Shown here in pieces: positions 53,500-64,000 of a DNA stretch of 64,000 bases. Position 1 is the first letter of the stretch; each line of letters starts with the position of its first letter. Origin of the DNA: Takakia lepidozioides (taxonomy: Eukaryota > Streptophyta > Takakiopsida > Takakiales > Takakiaceae); NCBI GenBank assembly GCA_030704615.1, contig CM060732.1, positions 36,995,053-37,059,052 of the forward strand. The letters are read 5' to 3'. The notes below the pieces were generated by a model that did not search any database, had not been told where the DNA came from, and saw only the letters and a program-made list of their open reading frames with translations. Made by a program: the position numbers and the translations under genes.

Positions 53500-54539
53500 T
53501 CCAGAAAAAAATCAAACAAGTAGGCTTGGAAAGAGAGAAGACTCCTGCCAAAGCGGCGTAACGCAGCGCCACTTCGCTGCTGCCCCTTTTCAGGGGTGGT
53601 GCCCTAATAGGCTTGGACATGTAACAAGCTCTCTTAACAAATGCGGCTATTGCATGCACCCCACATGGCTATTGCATGCCATGTGAAAATGCCAATTGCA
53701 TGTGGGCCCACATGGATTACGGACTCATGATGTTCTACTGATAGGTCAGCTGCCCCATGGGCTTTGAGCATGTGCATTGAAGACCCTATTAATCTAAAAT
53801 GAGAAGGGAAATTGGCCCATGGGCCTCAAGTGGATGCATTGAAGACCTTCTTAATCTAAAATAAGGAAACAAATGGTTGGGAGGGAAGACGATGTGAGGC
53901 TGGAGGCTCCGCGTTGTGCGGTGAGTGGAGAAAGGACTTAGCCGCTGGCAAGTCATCTCTCGTTGCTGAACGGATGCTTTCCAGCTCTCCCCCTTCCTAT
54001 TTGTTCCTGAATCTAGCTCGGTTGAGCTCAACGGATTTCGTTCGCTAGTAGTTGATACTCTCATGAGCTGAAATCTCCATAGACGAAAGTCCTTCTCATC
54101 GCTTTCTTCTTCTTCCTACCCCCGGATGTGTTCATCCTTCTCTCTCTCCGACTTTTGTGTTTGGGCTCTAAGTAAGGAGCATTCGAAGGTTTAAGTCCCT
54201 TGTCCCTTCATCTTCAAGAACTGCAACTCATTGGTGTTCAGTCAGGAAAGGAGACGCTCTCCTCACTGTCCGCTACCAAGTCTTCAAGCTTACGCGGTGC
54301 GGCCAGTTGCATGCGTATTGGCATTAGCGCCCTTGGGAGTGGTTTTCAAATCCAAGGTATGGCAGTTTGGCGCGTGCTGACTTCTTCTTCCACTAGATAG
54401 GCTGCTCCGCGTCTTTCTTTCTTTTTCTCCTCTCACCCCACCCCCCTCTCATTCCCCTTCTTTCCCCCCTAGTTTGGTGTGTCTAACAGTCTGGTTCTCT
54501 CTTTTGTCCTAGTTTCTTAGTCCTGTCCAGCTTGTCTCT
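53500..54539. other. Intergenic / 5' leader of the L1 element
   Basis: 53520-53620 has a short GC-rich hairpin-like element (GCGGCGTAACGCAGCGCC, CCCCTTTTCAGGGG) flanked by TAGGCTTGGA at both sides (53521 and about 53608). From about 54080 the DNA is CT-rich and probably belongs to the 5' leader of the following LINE. Confidence 0.4.
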
Positions 54540-56570
54540 ATGGCTCCAAATGCGAGCGCTTCTTTTGGGGGCCCGCCCAAATCTTCTGCTTTCGGATCCA
54601 ATAGACAGTAGCGTGAGAGGCGTAGAAGCGGAGGGTTCTATAGACAAAATGGTATGGGTCTTCTTGGAGCAGCCCCGCCTTCTCCTCCAAGCAAGCAGGT
54701 AGAACTGTGGAGTGAGGAAGCACCTATCATGAGAGAAGACCAGCCTGTTTTAGCTTTGAACATGGAGGTCATAAAAAACTACTCACTGCTGTTGGCTGAT
54801 AGAGGAATCTTACTGCACTTCCCAGGTCGGGTTCGTGACCGGCATTGGGCTCGAACGTGGACCCAAGAGCATTTGGGCCCTGATTGTGGCCTCACCAAGC
54901 ATTTTTGCCACCCCGTGGGAAGTGGATTCTTCTCTATCCTCTTTAGCTCTGCAGAGTTTGCTGAAAAGGCGCTGAGGTTCAACATCCGGAAGTCTCGCTA
55001 CAGAGTCCATATATTCCCCTGGTCTTCCGATTGGGGTCATAAAATGGGGGTGACTTGTAAACCTAGGGTGCTTGCTCTGCCATTTCTCCCGGCCATTTAC
55101 CTCAGATCACTTCCAGAAATCGGTGCCCACTTTGGTGCTAGGTTCTATGAATGTGGATGATTTGGGTGAAGTGGACCTCCTCAGCATTGATTCGGTGGCT
55201 AACTTGAAGCACACATGGGATTCGGGAGTCCCAAAGATTGTGGTTTGGATGCCTGAGAATGCCACTATAGAGGCCTCTCTAAAACTGCAAACTTTGGATA
55301 ATTCGTTTATCACAGTAGCAGTGTTGGAAGAGTCCCTCAAAGTCCTTTGTCACCAATGTCATAAGGAATGACACTTTAAAGTAGATTGCCCACAACTTAA
55401 GAAGGCAAAGAATTATAACGAAGTGTCCCCGTCTGTGGTAGCAGTGCAGGATGCAATGAATCAATTCGAGCACAGGGGTATTGGTTCATTCAGAGGAAGG
55501 ACTGATAGGGAAAGAAATGGCAGTGGTTTTGAAGATGAGGCCTCTCCGTCTGAGAGACACCAGGCCAAGAGACCTAGAATACTCTCCACCCCAACGTCTG
55601 CTGCGCAGTTTAATCCGAAGGAATTCCTGCTCTCTCCGGTGTCATTGATCAAGCGGTCCAGAGCGGAAGCAGTTAATTATAAAGTGGGGCAGGGTGAAGA
55701 GGATAATCTGGGAGTCTTCTGCTTTCGCCTCAAATCCTTTCATAGGCTGCTTCTCCCGGACGACCCTTCCCCTTCGGATGGCCCGGTTTACCTGGGAGTG
55801 CGCATCACCCCGCTGATTTTCAGTACCACTGATGATGGCCACGCGCTCCTGGCCACAAGAAAAAACACCTTTTGCGGGATCATGGATCTTCCCGGAAGAT
55901 GTCTCAACTTTCTCCACAGGAAAAAAGATGGATGTCATTCTTGCTAAAATTAGCTGCATTTTCCTGCATTATCTTCCCAATCTACTCCGGAGACACCTAT
56001 CTTCTTCGGTGCTTTCCAGCACCAAAGTCCTCTGGTGATTATAGTGTTCAGCTCCATCCTATCATTCGTCTTTCAGACCTTAAAATGCTGGACTCCTCCT
56101 CTTCTGCTCTAACCTGGTTGGCTGGTAAGAACATTCCAGAAGGTTTTGGGGAGGAGGGAAACAGGAAATTCTTGAATGCGATCTTTGAGGCGGGAATGAA
56201 AATTGTGGAGGAATTTCACTACTCTCAAAGAAACATGCCAACAGAGGATGAACCTCCCTCAGTGGACAAATTCTTCACTATTATGGACTTGGCCACCTCT
56301 GCCCCTTCACCGGTGAGCTCAGCCCCATTTTGGTGCTCTCACTTGCCTCTCCTTCTCTCCCCAATTGCTTCCCTCACCCACTCCTTCCCCCACTCCTTCA
56401 CTCCTTCTGTTTTTCCCCTTAGTCGTCCTTTCTGTTTTTCCAGAAAGTTGGTCTTCCTAGGGTGCGATTCTCTCTCTGAATATAATCACCTCCTCACCTC
56501 TAAAGTCGTCTCGTCTTCGGGGCTGCTGTTGTCCCCGGTCTATGTCTCCCCCCTTCTTTTCCTGGGTTAA
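54540..56570 (+). pseudogene. L1 ORF1 (DUF4283-like plus zinc knuckle), disrupted
   Basis: Starts MAPNASASFGGPPKSS. TAG at 54609-54611 stops it early, but the frame stays open afterwards. The block LLADRGILLHFPGRVRDRHW, HFCHPVGSGFFSILFSSAEF and EKALRF is the plant LINE/gag-like DUF4283 domain. The zinc knuckle CHQCHKE-HFKVDC (CX2CX4HX4C) at 55350-55392 has a TGA (55368-55370) where a residue such as Trp would sit. Frame changes near 55150 and 55930. A Ser/Pro-rich region closes it. Confidence 0.82.
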
Positions 56571-56708
56571 CGGATCTTTCTGTGTCAAGTATTGGTTGAA
56601 ATCCCTTATGCATGCCATCCCCTGTATTCATCTTCAGCTTCTCCAAGCTATGTCAGAACAGTCATCAAATCGTGGGATTCTCCCTGCAGGGTGGGATAAG
56701 CTTCCCAC

Positions 56709-57547
56709 ATGACCTGGTCTCTATATTCTTGGAACATCAGGGGCATGGGTTCGGATACCACCATGCCCAAAAGGCGTAGGATCAAGATGTGGGCCTCTAC
56801 CTTCCTCTCTTCTTCAGCAATTATCTTCCTACAAGAGACTAAGTTGGATGACGTTAAGATTCAATCTATTGGAAACAGTTTTTGGCCTACGCAAGTGGCA
56901 TGGTGGAACCCACTGTCTCCTCCTGTAGGGGAGGTACGGCGATTTTGGTGTCTCCTACTATTGCTGGCTCTATCAATAAGGTTGAAACTTGGATCCAGGG
57001 TAGGGTACAATGTTTATTCATGGAACCCTCTTCCTCCTTTGGTTCAACTGCCTTTATCAATGTTTATGCGCCTAATCAGTCTCATGACAGAGCGGTGCTC
57101 TGGGATTCTATCAGGGACAAAATCACCAACTTTCCCAACACCCACAACTGGGTGCTAGCTGGTGATTTCAACATGGTGGATAATTTTAATGATAGGCTGG
57201 TTCATGCTTCTCACTCTTTATCTGATGAGGAGCAAACTGCTTGGGACATGCTTTGTTTTTCTGTTGGGTTAGTGGATATCCTTTCAGAATCCTCTGCTGG
57301 ATTGAGATTTATGTGGTCTAATATGAGGAATCCACCCCATCTTTGTATGGCCCGTCTGGACAGAATTTACTGTTCACAATCTCCCCTTTCTTGGGCTAAA
57401 GGTATGGCTCAGTCTCCTATCCTAGCTGACTTTGATCATGCCATGGTTGCTGCGGAGTTCAACCCCCCTGGAATGCATGTTAGAGGGCGTGGTTATTTTA
57501 AACTCAACCCTAGCATTTTGAAAAGAGAGGACTGTCTACAAAACTGA
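56709..57547 (+). pseudogene. L1 ORF2 endonuclease domain, frameshifted
   Basis: MTWSLYSWNIRGMGSDTTM is the usual start of an L1 APE endonuclease (W-N-I-RG). FLQETKL has the catalytic Glu. A frameshift near 56910 is followed by GGTAILVSPTIAG, FINVYAPNQSHDR, VLAGDFNMVDN (GDFN) and MARLDRIYCS, then ILADFDHAMV in place of the usual S-D-H. It ends at TGA 57545-57547 after a further frame change. Confidence 0.85.
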
Positions 57548-60500
57548 AACAAGAATGGTTGTCGGCCGGTTCTGGATTTCATTCCCCCACCATCTCCTTC
57601 TTGCATAAACTCCAAGCTACTAGAAGAGTGGCTCAAGTCCTCTCTCGCACTGTTGCAGCTGACAGAACCCAGCATCGTAAAGCACTTATTAAGTGTTTGC
57701 AGCACTGCCAGAAAAGAATTGAAGAAGGGAATTGTGGCAACATAACGATGGAATCTTATCTTGCAGCCAAGCGTAATCTGGCTGCTCTGGACGCAGAAAA
57801 AGAGAAATTTCTTCGTATACGTGCGGGAGTTAACTGGTCATTGAAAGGGGAGAAGATGACTGGTTACTTTTTTCAGAAAGCAAGACAAAGAAGAGAATCT
57901 ACACACCTTCATGTTATCTCTACCCCGGGTGGTGCTTCTTTCACACAACCCAAAGAGATGGTTGCTGCTGCAGCTGATCACTTTACTAAGCTCTTCGCTG
58001 TCACGCGAGAGGATGTAAGTTCATTAAACCTTCGTTCTGAGGTGATTAGCTCCTTTCCAAAACTTCTCTCCACTGATGAGTAGGACGCCTTATCTGCTCC
58101 CTTTACTGCCTCTGAGTTGTTAGAGGTTGCTGAAGCTCTAAGCTCGTTTAAGTCCCCAGATGTCCAATGACATTTTGAGCAAGGGGATCATGCCTTCGCA
58201 ACTGGCACAAGGTGTCATCACCCTTGTTCACAAAAAAGGGGACCGTGAGATTCTCTCCAATTATAGACCTATTACTCTGTTGAATTCTTCTTATAAGATC
58301 ATCGCCAAGGCTCTGGCACAAAGGTTGCAGCCCTTATTGTCAAAGTTAATAAGGCCAGAACAAATAGGATTCTTGAAAAATAGAATGATTCTTGATAACA
58401 TCATTCTTACCAATGAGGCTCTCCATCTGGCTCGCATTGACAATCAACCCCTGGCCCTCTTGATGTTGGATTTTGAAAAAACCTTTGATAACATTAATTG
58501 GAGCTATCTCTTGGGTGCCTTAGAAGCGGTTGGGATCAATGGTAACTTTCTTCAATGGATTCGAATCCTTCTCTCTTCTGTTTCAAGCAGAGTGGTGGTT
58601 AATGGTGTAGTTTCCAAAGCCTTCCCTCTCTTCAAGTCTGTCAGACAAGGGTGCCCGTTAGCTCCATTTCTTTTTTTAATTGCGGCTGATGGGCTGGGTC
58701 ACTTGTTGGATAACAGAAAAGATACCCTGGGTCTGGTGATTCCTAACTCTTCAAATGACCTCGCCTCCTCCATTCGCTCCTCGTTGTATGCTGATGATAT
58801 TTCTCTGTTCATCAATAACTCCTCCCTTTCCAACATCAATGCGGCCCTCAATTCTTTGAAGACATTTTGTGCAGCTTCAGGCCTTAAAATTAATTGGAAT
58901 ATGTCGGTTGGTTTATTAAGCCAGCTAGCTGATCCTTCAGTCACTGCACACATTGACCCGTGGGGTATCGAATTGGGCTTGAGGTGGCTTTTGGATGGTG
59001 AATCTCATGAGCTTTTAGGGCAGCTGGTGGGGACCAATATCTCTGATGATGCCAGGTTTGCTGCTGCCCTATCCAAGCTGAAAAGAAAGCTTGCGCATTG
59101 GAGTTCTTTGCATCTGTCTCTCGTGGGTAGAGCTTTGATTGTTAACCACGTGCTTTTGGACACTTTGTGGTTTCTTGCTTCGGTATGGTCGCCTGAGGCT
59201 TCCATCATAAAAAAAAGTGAAATCTCTGATGAGGAATTTTATTTGGGGTGCTACTCCCTCCTCCGCCTCCAAAAGAGCTTTAGTAAGCTGGGATCAACTT
59301 ACTCAAAGCAAAAAAAACGGGGGATTAGGGGTGTTAGATCCCCAAACACAAATCACGGCCTTGTTGCCCAAGTGGGTCCCTAGAGCTCTTTCTCACCTTT
59401 CTAGCCCTTGGAGCAGGTTGGTTCGTCAGAATCTAATGGCGGTCATCCCTCGTACTAGTGACAAATGGGCTCACTCGCTGAGATGGATTACCCAAGGTGG
59501 TAAGCTCAATGAAAGGTCGGGTTTGGGTTTTCGAGCGTGGCAATCCATCTGGAAGGCTTGGTATAAGTTGCGCCCGTTCTTGGTACAGCTATGTCCCTTT
59601 TCATTTAGCCGGGTCTTGAGGCAACCACTTTTTGGGAATTATAATCGTGATAAGGAGATTCTGATTACATGTACCAAACGCTGGGCTGAATGGGAAGATG
59701 CAGGTTTGGCCCACCTCTTGCATTTCTGGGATGGTAACTCTATATCTTTGATCTCTCCACAATCTGCTGCGCAACATCTATCAAATAGAAGGGTTAATTT
59801 GGGTTGGAATGCAGTCATGGGGGAACTCCCCAACAATTGGAATAGGCTTATTGCTGACCCCAATCTCATGTCATTGCCGGGCTGGCTGGGTTTTGTTGTT
59901 GACTCCCAACCCATAGCCATTTACGCGATTGCCAGAGGTAGCTCCGGTATGCATGGTACTGGTTTTGAGGTAAACAAGGACGGAATCCTGCTCCCCCCTA
60001 AGGCAGTAAGTGTCCCTGCAGACTGCCATTTCTTTGAGATCAGGGTCTATTGTAAGCTTTCAGGAAACACAAACCCTCTACCTCCCTTGGACCTGCAACA
60101 TTATGAGGGGAACTTCTGTTGGTTTCTTTCTGCCCCTCTTAAACTACTTTAGTTTGACCCTGGGGAGTGGATTTGGATGTCCAAGGGACACGACCCATTT
60201 TTCAATTATTCGGTTAAGCTTGGGTACAGGTTGTTGATGCCTAAAAAAGGATTCGATCAAAAATGGTCTAATAAGTGGCAACATCTGCCTGGGCCTGCAG
60301 TCCCTTAGCTTGGAAGATGGTTTGGCGTGATATTTGGAAAAAACACAGGTCTTCGAAAGTTACGGCCTCCTATGGAAGGTGGTCAATAGGATCTTGCCTG
60401 TGGCGGCAAACTTTGAAGATTCATCCTTGAACTGTATGTCTTGTATCCTGGCTGCAGAGGAAAATTTGGAACATGCCTTGGGGCTTTGCCCATTCGCCTG

Positions 60501-61051
60501 TGCTATTTGGGAAAAGGCCCTTCATCTGCACTCCTTCTGGTCCTCTAACTTGGACTCCTCCCTTCAGTCTTGCTTCTCAATGTCAAGGCAAAATTCATTG
60601 TTCTTGCCCTATTTGGGAGTCACTGAGAGGTATCATATTGTGGGAGATTTGGAAAATGAGATATTGTGTGGTGTATAAAAAAGAGAGGTCGTGTTTGAAT
60701 AAAGTTCTTTTTCTGGCTCACTCAGACCTTAAGTCTCAGGCTCGCAAAGCTTGGTCTGTTTGGTTGCAGCTCTTTCCAAGTGTCACAGCAGTCGAAGACC
60801 TCAACTCTTTGCCGCCTTCGACAAATCCTGGGGAAAAGATCTCGTGTTCTACAAGAGAATTGATGACACTAGGATTGTGTGGGAAGACTCCCCCCCTGCC
60901 TGTTGGAAGCTCAACTAGTACTAAACAGACTTCATTGGGGAACGAAGACGCAGAAATAAATTGGAGACACAAGTGTAGTGGCTCTAGGAAGGCAAAGTCA
61001 AAGACACAACTTTCGTTTGATGGGGCCAAAAGAAAAAGGGGTAGTATGTAG
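57548..61051 (+). pseudogene. L1 ORF2 reverse transcriptase and C-terminus, disrupted
   Basis: Linker 57559-58080 (WSLKGEKMTGYFFQKARQRR). RT core 58160-59215 with SNYRPITLLNSSYKIIAKAL, QIGFLKNRMILDNI, LDFEKTFDNINW, VRQGCPLAPFLF and SLYADDISLF. Then ALVSWDQLTQSKKNGGLGVL and other connection motifs (59230-60150), and a C-terminal zinc-binding block (CMSCILAAEENLEHALGLCP, 60430-60500). Stops at 58081-58083 and 60150-60152, and frameshifts near 58158, 59215, 60330 and 60680. The last frame ends at 61049-61051. Confidence 0.87.
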
Positions 61052-61070
61052 GTGGTTTTCTTAAGTCAAC

Positions 61071-62992
61071 CAGTATCCTACTTCTCTTGCCTTCCCATAT
61101 GGGACAGATGGTCCTGTTTTCATAGTTCTTCTTCTCCTTTCTCTTCACCTCCTCTCTAATTTCCTTAGTTAGGAATTTACTTCCAGTTGAGGCCAGTTTC
61201 ATCTCCCCTGATATCTGACATGTTGGTCCGGATTGCCTGGTATTATGTTTCTTAATATTATGGGCGATACCTACCAGTCTGGTAGGCGGTTGAAAATCTG
61301 GTACTTGATACCAGTACCTGATCCATTTTAGGTGTCAGTATTGACGATGCACTGTGCACAATACGGATGCAGCTTTCAATCTTGAATCTGAGCTCTTAGA
61401 TAAGCGAAGATGAAATACAAGAAGGTGAATACTTTGACGAATAAATTCAATGAGAAGCATGTTTATTGTACATGTAGAATGAGAAGTGGGCCTTTTAATA
61501 TGAATATATAGTGGGTTTGTTGGATACTAGACCCGTATTGGTAATGCCCTGGTTTTGGTTGCTCAAAACTCTTGATATTGATACCCGTAAAACACCTCAA
61601 CGATAATGCATTATTGATACCACCACGGTTTTCAAATCTCAGGTTTTTGCCGATAACAGTGCTTCCCTGGTATCAGACTTGGACGAAGGCCTCTATACCA
61701 GTACGAGCCTGGTATGTTCAAAATAATATACCAGTCCAACACTAGTATCAACGGCTTTGGACCATCGTTCTCACACGTGTGATTTGTCATCACTGACATG
61801 GGAAGGTGGGGACGTTCATCCGTCTTCTGTGAAGCAGCGTAATGATAGAATGGTAAGCGGGAAGGCTGCCCTAGAAAATGGCAGACAGGAAATTTGTTAA
61901 GTTTGAAAAGTTGGAATTAAAGTTAAAGTTAAAAAAGACGGCAGAAATTGCGCTTCGTTTGAATTTCACGCGCGGGAAGGTTGATAGTTGATGACCGGAC
62001 CGGCTTCGGATGAATGTCATCTCTCAACATCTCTTGCAAGCGGACGAACAGAGATGGAAACCCGACTTCGTCGACGAGAAGATGGGTCTTTGCTTCTTCT
62101 TGTCTGCAGGAGAGTACTTACTTTGGAGCTCTGGGTTCCCGCGCATGGGGTCAGATTCTCGGTAGGGACGATGCGATTCTGCAGGAGCAGATTGGATCAA
62201 TCTGTTATGATTGATGAGGGAAACTTCTGGTTGCGTTTCTCATCAGGGCCTTCATTCTTCCTTGCATTGGTTTTTTGTGAAGACGTTGCTTGGGATCCCT
62301 CAGCTGGGGATTAGTTTTTGTTCTCTGTGCTGTTGTCGCTCTCGTGCACCTCGTTGTCTTTGATGGACAGTGCTGAGGAATTTTGTGATTGATTTTCTCG
62401 TAAGCCGATTCTTGCAAATAAGAGGCCCATAGTCTTTCTCCTTTCCCGCAGAGTGTTTCCCGATTATTGCTGGGGTCGTTTTTCTCAATCAAGAACCTGT
62501 ACATAGCTAGAGGTCGAGTGTATCTGTCTCTTGACTTCTCATCTTTCCCTTCAGTGCTGGTTTGGTGTGGAAGATTCGGTCCATGCAAGTACACACCATT
62601 GAAATATTGTTTATCTCTACAAGGTTAGATTGCTACCACGGGTCCTCATTCTTATTCTTCAGTTCTGCAAGAGTTACTCCTGCATAGTCGTTTTTCCTTC
62701 CCTATCCATCTAGCCTCCTCCCGCACACGTTTCTACTACTTCCGGCTTCATGAGCACGGACTGATCCTCGGAGCTTAGCAGGCCTTTCGCTTTTTTGCTC
62801 GTCCAGTATCTGTTGCGTTTATTTGAATTCATTTATCAGCTACTACCTTTTCATATCGTTGCTTTGTTGCCCTCATGCTCGTATACCAATCCAATCTGAT
62901 TCTCGCCTCTTATCCTGCTCTTGTAACTCTGCGCAAGGGCGAGCTACCCTTGATAGTCTGATTGTAGTGCCCTTGGGAATCGACAGTCTACA
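61071..62992. other. Intergenic / 5' region of the last gene
   Basis: 61210-61750 has repeated TACCAG/CTGGTA words, partly as palindromes (TACCAGTCTGGTA). 61960-62990 is moderately GC-rich then CT-rich with TCTTTTC runs and likely includes the 5' untranslated leader of the gene starting at 62993. A plus-strand frame at 61988-62314 has no recognisable pattern. Confidence 0.4.
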
Positions 62993-63454
62993 ATGAAAAG
63001 CAAGCCTCTAGTAAGGGGGCGGCCAGTGTCTAATGGTGAGAAAAAGGCCTCCTCTACAAAGGAAGCGTTCTCAGATGACTCGGCAAAGCCAACCGCCTCC
63101 AAAGTCCCTGCCTCCAATCCTCAGAGGAAGAGATCAAAATCTGTCCCAGTTTCTGCACGGAAACCTGCTTCACAAAAGAAGCGGAAAACAGTTGAAAGAT
63201 CAACAGTGAAGAAGGCTCAAGAGCAAGAACCTGTTGATTTATCGGCATCACTTTTCCAGTCTCAAGACGATGACGAAGATGATGTTTTCCAATCTGAAGC
63301 CGTTGACCCTATCGAGAGCCCCCAGAAGAAAGTTGAATTTAAACCACAGAAGCGCGACGGCGACGCAGTCAACGCTTGTTTTGTGATCAGTAGTAGGATT
63401 CCCAGTCAAGCTGCAGTACGTGACTATCCACATCGATATTCCACGAAATCCAAG
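62993..63454 (+). CDS. First coding exon of a Lys/Ser-rich nuclear-type protein (partial gene)
   Basis: MKSKPLVRGRPVSNGEKKAS starts a basic, disordered region with bipartite-like nuclear signals (QRKRSKSVP; SQKKRKTVERSTVKK). An acidic patch (SQDDDEDDVFQSEAVD) follows, then PIESPQKKVEFKPQKR, CFVISSRIPSQAAVRDY and a donor AAG|GTAATT at 63454. SP sites suggest phosphorylation. It resembles chromatin or cell-cycle regulators in composition only; I do not recognise the family. Downstream exons run off the window. Confidence 0.65.
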
Positions 63455-63776
63455 GTAATTTTTGTTTACATTGTAAACTTCTCTCGCAGGGTTTCATGTG
63501 GATTTTTGATGGATTTTTCCTTCGGCCCTCCCTGTGCTGAGTATGCCTGTGGTTTACACAACCTGGGCTTCTCAGCTCCTCCACACTACCGAAGAGTGTC
63601 ACTGAGGGAGTCAAATTTTGGTTAGCTCTTCCGCAAACTGTATGTTCTGCTTCTTTGCCTTTGTATCCCCTTATCATGTGGTAGACTAGACATTCAAGGC
63701 CAAGCTCAGAAGAAGTGAGTACAGAACTGGAGTAATCCACTGGAGCTACATGTACCATCGATGTTCCTCCTCCAGG

Positions 63777-63873
63777 ATATGGACCGGTGTACACACTAGT
63801 CACCTCAGGGTGTGTTCTTCCTCACAATACTCGTTTTATTGGAGCTTCCGTGATGTCGAAGCAGGACGGGAGG
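63777..63873 (+). CDS. Possible further exon of the last gene
   Basis: Between CTCCTCCAG and GAG|GTAATC a frame reads YGPVYTLVTSGCVLPHNTRF then IGASVMSKQDG with no stop. It starts in phase 1, but the first exon ends in phase 0, so at least one exon in between (about 63455-63775) is unidentified. Confidence 0.4.
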
Positions 63874-64000
63874 TAATCTCAAACTTTTTTTTGATGGGAT
63901 TTATTAGTCGCGAGAATCGTTTTCCTGTTCTCTGAACCCTCCCACCTTCGTACAACTGTGGAGAATCTACGATACAAGCACTCTCACGTTTGGATCTGAC

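Larger units (their letters stand above)
54080..61070 (+). mobile_element. Full-length L1-clade LINE, decayed
   Basis: ORF1 (54540 onward) is the plant L1 type: a DUF4283-like block then a CCHC zinc knuckle. ORF2 (56709 onward) has an APE endonuclease, a reverse transcriptase with YADD and a C-terminal zinc-binding region. About ten stops and frameshifts are spread through both frames. It is unrelated to the two other LINE families in the window. The 5' end (CT-rich leader from about 54080) and the 3' end (about 61070-61250) are approximate; no poly(A) tail or target-site duplication could be fixed. Confidence 0.88.

Noticed and set aside
1-64000. CRISPR arrays, bacterial operons or a defence system
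   Set aside because: The sequence is eukaryotic, with introns, retrotransposons and plant gene families. No regularly spaced short repeats or prokaryotic gene clusters are present.

Overview
The window is nuclear DNA of a land plant. Genes are split by GT-AG introns, there is a plant-type USP/receptor-like cytoplasmic kinase and a non-specific lipid-transfer protein, and the DNA between and inside genes is mostly retrotransposon debris. The large central gene codes for a protein resembling LRRC45, a centriole/cilium-linked leucine-rich-repeat plus coiled-coil protein that I expect only in plants with swimming sperm. That, and introns swollen by non-LTR retrotransposons, suggest a seed-free plant such as a fern or lycophyte (inference).

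Layout: 1-1730 is the 3' part of a decayed Ty1/copia element with its 370-bp 3' LTR. 3.5-6.2 kb is a multi-exon hypothetical gene (probably a pseudogene) with an acidic tandem-repeat tail. 7.0-7.4 kb (minus) is a lipid-transfer protein gene. About 9.3-39.7 kb is one long plus-strand gene (LRRC45-like) whose small coiled-coil exons are scattered among many copies of one LINE family, a second LINE family, a SINE with a clear target-site duplication and a tRNA-like sequence. 39.9-40.1 kb is a very GC-rich patch. 42.4-47.4 kb is a complete 11-exon USP-domain receptor-like cytoplasmic kinase (704 aa deduced). 49.3-50.5 kb holds a long inverted repeat. 51-54 kb is AT-rich with short tandem repeats. 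54.5-61.1 kb is a full-length but broken L1-type LINE. 63.0 kb to the end is the 5' part of a gene for a lysine/serine-rich nuclear-type protein.

The main LINE family is present as at least three long copies (15.6-16.9, 22.4-26.1, 26.1-31.1 kb) and more than a dozen 5'-truncated ends, on both strands. All end in the same short inverted-repeat hairpin (AAGCTC-TAT/TTT-GAGCTT), a GGACGTTATAAAG box and a (CATTT)n tail. Two copies are almost identical, so the family moved recently. The most interesting points are the LRRC45-like gene that tolerates this load, an exon that runs straight into a LINE copy at 15.6 kb, and the conserved 3' hairpin module. No clearly new biological system such as a defence locus or gene cluster is visible. 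All exon joins are by eye from splice-site phase and protein pattern, without transcript evidence.
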